In this document: positions 14,503-16,690 of the stretch, in pieces | How the letters are laid out: the number at the start of each line of letters is the position of its first letter | Numbering within the stretch: position 1 is the first letter of the stretch | Notes under the pieces: generated by a model | Told to the model about the DNA's origin: nothing | The model's input: the letters and a program-made list of their open reading frames with translations, nothing else | Database searches by the model: none | Assembly (NCBI GenBank): GCA_026770585.1 | Contig: MU646795.1 | Coordinates: forward strand, 295,244 to 311,933 | Origin: Baffinella frigidus | Taxonomy: Eukaryota; Cryptophyceae; Cryptomonadales; Baffinellaceae | DNA: 16,690 bases | Direction of reading: 5' to 3' | Program-made: the position numbers and the translations under genes

Positions 14503-15110
14503 GGGCGTCAGCATTAGGAGGCCGCCCCCTGCGGAAAAACAGGTTGTTTCCTGGGTTGGGGTTTGGGGGTTACGAGAGAAACGTGCGATTGCATGGATCA
14601 TAACGGATCGAAACAGGAGGGGGGGGGGTCGGGGGTTAGCATTAGGAGGCCGCCCCCAACGTTGCAGCACGTCGTTTCCTGCGCGAAAGGGAGAAAATAT
14701 GTTCATGCCAATGCAATACTGGGGACAAAGGCCGTTGTTACTACCAACACGGCCGCCATACGTAGGGGTTAGGGTTGAGGGTTTAGGGTCGGGCGTCAGC
14801 ATGAGGACCCCCCCCCCGGCGGGAAAACTGATTGTTTCCTGGGTTGGAGTTAAGGGGTTGGGGTTGAGAAACGTGCGATTGTAACGGACAGAACCTGGAG
14901 GGGGGGGGGTCGGGGTTCAGCATTAGGAGGCTAGGCTTTACCCTAAGACCCAAACCCTCCTGTTGAAGCATGTTGTCTCGCTCGAAAGAGAGAAAACGTG
15001 TTCGTCACAATCAGATACTAGAGAGAGACCACTATTAGGGTTTAGGGTTTAGCGTTGAGCATTAGTAGGCCACCCCCCTCGGAAAAGCGCGTTTCCTGGG
15101 TAAGGGTTTG
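14503..15110. repeat. Degenerate ~285-bp tandem repeat
   Basis: CGTCAGCATTAGGAGGCCGC at 14506 recurs at ~14636, 14794, 14918 and 15055 in diverged form. GTTTCCTGGGTTGG and GAGAAACGTGCGATTG recur with a spacing of ~285. Unit starts are G-rich telomere-like. Apparent open frames follow the repeat. Confidence 0.75.
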
Positions 15111-15237
15111 GGGGTTGGGGTTTGGGGTTTGGGGTATGGATTTTCGGGTTTGGGGTTGCGGGTTCAGGATGTAGGGATAGGCGCGCCAGGGGGCTAGCCC
15201 AAGGGCATCACGTCCATCCTGCGGGTGGAAGCGGGTA

Positions 15238-15331
15238 TCCCTCAAGTGGCCAGTAGCCAATACGCTCCTACCGTAGGGCTTAGGTAGGTGCCTAGGACCT
15301 TTGAATGGTCAAATGGCCAGTTAAGGGATCC
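15238..15331. mobile_element. Foldback family IV, copy 2
   Basis: ATCCCTCAAGTGGCCAGTAG at the left and GGCCAGTTAAGGGATC at the right, with a CCTACCGTAGGG core. Confidence 0.55.
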
Positions 15332-15363
15332 CTGGAGTTTCTCGGCGACGCGCGCGGCGTCCT
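15332..15363 (-). pseudogene. Distal echo of the minus-strand exon at 15986-16049
   Basis: CTGGAGTTTCTCGGCGACGC then GCGCGGCGTCCT repeats the 3' end of that exon; the donor has changed from GTACC to GGATC (minus strand). Confidence 0.75.
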
Positions 15364-15401
15364 AGCGCTGCCTCACTCGGGTTGCCTCGCGGACTATTCT
15401 T

Positions 15402-15441
15402 AAGTTGACATGCTGGGCCCGCGGTACAAATCCGTCAACTT
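15402..15441. repeat. Tiny inverted-repeat element, copy 2
   Basis: AAGTTGACATGC ... ATCCGTCAACTT; its reverse complement shares GACGGATTTGTACCGC with the 496-530 copy. Confidence 0.5.
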
Positions 15442-15509
15442 TGGAGCTGAAACGAATACGGGCCCACCAAATTGGTGCGCCCACATAGACTGAGGCGGAG
15501 CTAGGTTAC

Positions 15510-15586
15510 GGCTCTCTCTCTCTCGCGCGCGCTCTCTCTCTCTCCCTCTTTCTCTCTCTCTCTTTCTCCCTCTCTCTCTCTCTCTT

Positions 15587-15632
<46 letters not shown>

Positions 15633-15645
15633 GCTGGCTCGCTCT
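15510..15645. repeat. CT-rich microsatellite
   Basis: A pyrimidine tract of CT repeats with CGCGCGCGCT near its start, the reverse complement of the make-up of 7981-8220. Confidence 0.95.
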
Positions 15646-15677
15646 CTCGTGTCAAAGGGCAGACAGAGCTAGGGTAC

Positions 15678-15700
15678 CTGGAGTTCCTTGGCGACGCGCA
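15678..15700 (-). pseudogene. Proximal echo of the minus-strand exon, donor kept
   Basis: Minus strand TTGCGTGTCGC-like end with GAACTCCAG|GTACCC, that is, 23 nt of the exon's 3' end with the same donor. Confidence 0.75.
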
Positions 15701-15711
15701 AGTGTTGAAGT

Positions 15712-15795
15712 TTTATAGTGTTATAGTGTTATAGTGTTATAGTGTTATAGTGTTATAGTGTTATAGTGTTATAGTGTTATAGTATTATAGTGTTT
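15712..15795. repeat. TTATAGTG octamer array
   Basis: About nine nearly perfect TTATAGTG units, passing through GTGTTTAGGG into the adjacent TGTAGGG array. Confidence 0.95.
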
Positions 15796-15975
15796 AGGGT
15801 GTGGGGTGTAGGGTGTAGGGTGTAGGGTGTAGGGTGTAGGGTGTGGGGTGTAGGGTGCAGGGTGTGGGGTGTAGGGTGTAGGGTGTAGGGTGCAGGGTGT
15901 GGGGTGTAGGGTGCAGGGTGTGGGGAGTAGGGTGCAGGGTGTGGGGTGTAGGGTGCAGGGTGTGGGGAGTAGGTT
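15795..15975. repeat. TGTAGGG heptamer array
   Basis: Variant telomeric heptamers (TGTAGGG, with TGTGGGG and TGCAGGG), the reverse complement of the CCCTACA array at 7662-7862. On the minus strand it begins right after the donor of the 15986-16049 exon. Confidence 0.92.
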
Positions 15976-15985
15976 TCAGGGGTAC

Positions 15986-16049
15986 CTGGAGTTTCTCGGC
16001 AACGCGCGTGGCGTCCTTGCGGCCGGGTGCCGCCACCAGGATAACGAGA
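15986..16049 (-). CDS. Candidate exon of an unidentified minus-strand gene
   Basis: Minus strand: GAGAGACAG|TCTCGTTATC opens 64 nt encoding LVILVAAPGRKDATRVAEKLQ, a beta-strand-like hydrophobic run, a Pro-Gly-Arg turn and an amphipathic helix. The donor is AACTCCAG|GTACCCC, leading into CCCTACA-type repeat. Two donor-side echoes lie downstream on the same strand (15678-15700, 15332-15363), the architecture seen around the GH99 exons. The family is not recognised. The plus-strand frame (YLEFLGNARGVLAAG) is also open, but no plus-strand splice signals fit as well. Confidence 0.5.
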
Positions 16050-16159
16050 CTGTCTCTCGGCGCCGGGGGGGGTCCGTCCGGTGCGGCGCCGGCCCCGCCC
16101 TGCGCGGGGGCGGAAACTGACTTTACAAAAATGCAAAAATAAATATAAATAGGGTTTAT

Positions 16160-16200
16160 ATACGATTTCCGTCTGGGCTTATATACGATTTCCGCCTCCT
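16160..16200. repeat. Short direct repeat TTATATACGATTTCCG
   Basis: Two copies (16156 and 16179) of TTATATACGATTTCCGYCT in an AT-rich patch, followed by the small palindrome CTCGTATACGAG. Confidence 0.8.
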
Positions 16201-16274
16201 CGTATACGAGGGAGGTGAGGGCAAATGCAGATCGCAAACCAAACCGCCGAGTCTCGCGGCCCCGGGGGGGCGCC

Positions 16275-16392
16275 CCACACGGTGGACCACGAACCTTTCG
16301 TCAAAAGTCAACTTGTCATGACAATTAACTTTCAGGATTTTTCAAATTGGTCACGTAACACCCCAACAAAACCCTCGACGCCCACCGTGTGG
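16275..16392 (-). mobile_element. Foldback family III, copy 4, reversed and shortened
   Basis: 118 bp from CCACACGGTGGACCACGAAC to GACGCCCACCGTGTGG; the interior (AATTAACTTTCAGGATTTTT) is the reverse complement of the 7428 copy with an internal deletion. Confidence 0.88.
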
Positions 16393-16690
16393 ACCGTGCC
16401 CGTCTGATGCGGCGTTGCTTTCGCCCTGCGCGGGCGGGAAAGAGTGTTGAGGGGCCGATATCCAGGCAACACAGGCTTCATTTCAAAGCCAGGACCGGAA
16501 ATCCGGTCCCAACTTTTTCATATTCAAAGTCCATTTCTCTTAGGATTCAGGTTAAAAATTAAGATCCTTTAAAATTGTGTCATGTCCTCGCTCGGCAGCG
16601 GTGGGGGTTAGGGTTTGTTCGGGTCTCGAACCAGGGTTGTGTACTTGCTCGCCCTTGCGTGAGAGCGGAAACGCAGGGAGATAGAGAGAG
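16393..16690. other. Window end, no gene recognised
   Basis: Phrases such as GCCCTGCGCGGGCGGGAAA (16426) resemble 16099-16117. A small hairpin, GGACCGGAAATCCGGTCC (16492-16509), and a single GTTAGGG patch are seen. No coding signal. Confidence 0.4.

Noticed and set aside
15777-16237. 119- and 147-codon minus-strand open frames
   Set aside because: Mostly repeat-derived HPTPHTL peptide; only the 64-nt segment at 15986-16049 looks like a real exon.

Overview
This is eukaryotic nuclear DNA. Genes are split into short exons (51-157 nt) with splice signals, there is no bacterial gene packing or Shine-Dalgarno signal, and much of the intervening DNA is plant/alga-type telomeric heptamer (CCCTAAA/TTTAGGG) and its variants. 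Exons favour G/C-ending codons, and five of the seven best acceptors read CAG|G. This suits a microalga or related protist (dinoflagellate, chromerid and prasinophyte are candidates), but the sequence alone does not settle the lineage.

Region 1 (1-6834, + strand) holds the last seven exons of a glycoside hydrolase family 99 gene (endo-alpha-1,2-mannosidase type). The exons lie at 1014-1093, 2402-2452, 3149-3243, 3642-3714, 4790-4864, 5830-5928 and 6678-6834. They join in phase into a 209-residue open frame carrying the GH99 landmarks VYDSY, SIRGTPHD, GFDGAYTYF, TPSVGPGY, IRPWN and NEWGEGTQIE, then a C-terminal Y-x-Y-P...YLNRT segment. The N-terminal part of the domain is not in the window and presumably lies upstream. 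The introns are telomere-like repeats, small foldback elements and, most strikingly, partial copies of the neighbouring exons ('echoes'). I find 14 of them. Every echo upstream of an exon keeps the acceptor and exon 5' side; every echo downstream keeps the exon 3' side, mostly with its donor.

Region 2 (6835-8440) is CCCGAAA repeat, a 22-bp tandem repeat, an inverted repeat flanking the last GH99 exon, a foldback element, a CCCTACA array and a long GA tract. A short exon-like segment at 7906-7980 is bounded by the last two arrays; its strand is ambiguous and it too has echoes.

Region 3 (8311-11390) is a graveyard of inverted-repeat elements: two ~121-bp elements, a 209-bp foldback, a hairpin, a 1.13-kb element with a second element of the same terminal sequence nested inside, and a GTAGTAAAGTG foldback block.

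Region 4 (11391-12510) is GC-rich and mostly unique, with the longest continuous open frame of the window (217 codons from 11577), a hypothetical gene of unknown function.

Region 5 (12511-15470) is again dominated by inverted-repeat elements, a degenerate GGGCCCGCCT minisatellite and a ~285-bp tandem repeat.

Region 6 (15470-16690) carries a CT tract, a TTATAGTG array, a TGTAGGG array, a minus-strand exon candidate with two donor-side echoes, and an inverted copy of the foldback element seen at 7428. The order of blocks in 15.5-16.4 kb mirrors that of 7.4-8.2 kb.

The candidate undescribed phenomenon is the exon-echo architecture: introns that seem to have grown by repeated duplication across exon-intron junctions, filled with telomere-like heptamers, leaving decoy splice sites next to most exons of an apparently intact enzyme gene.
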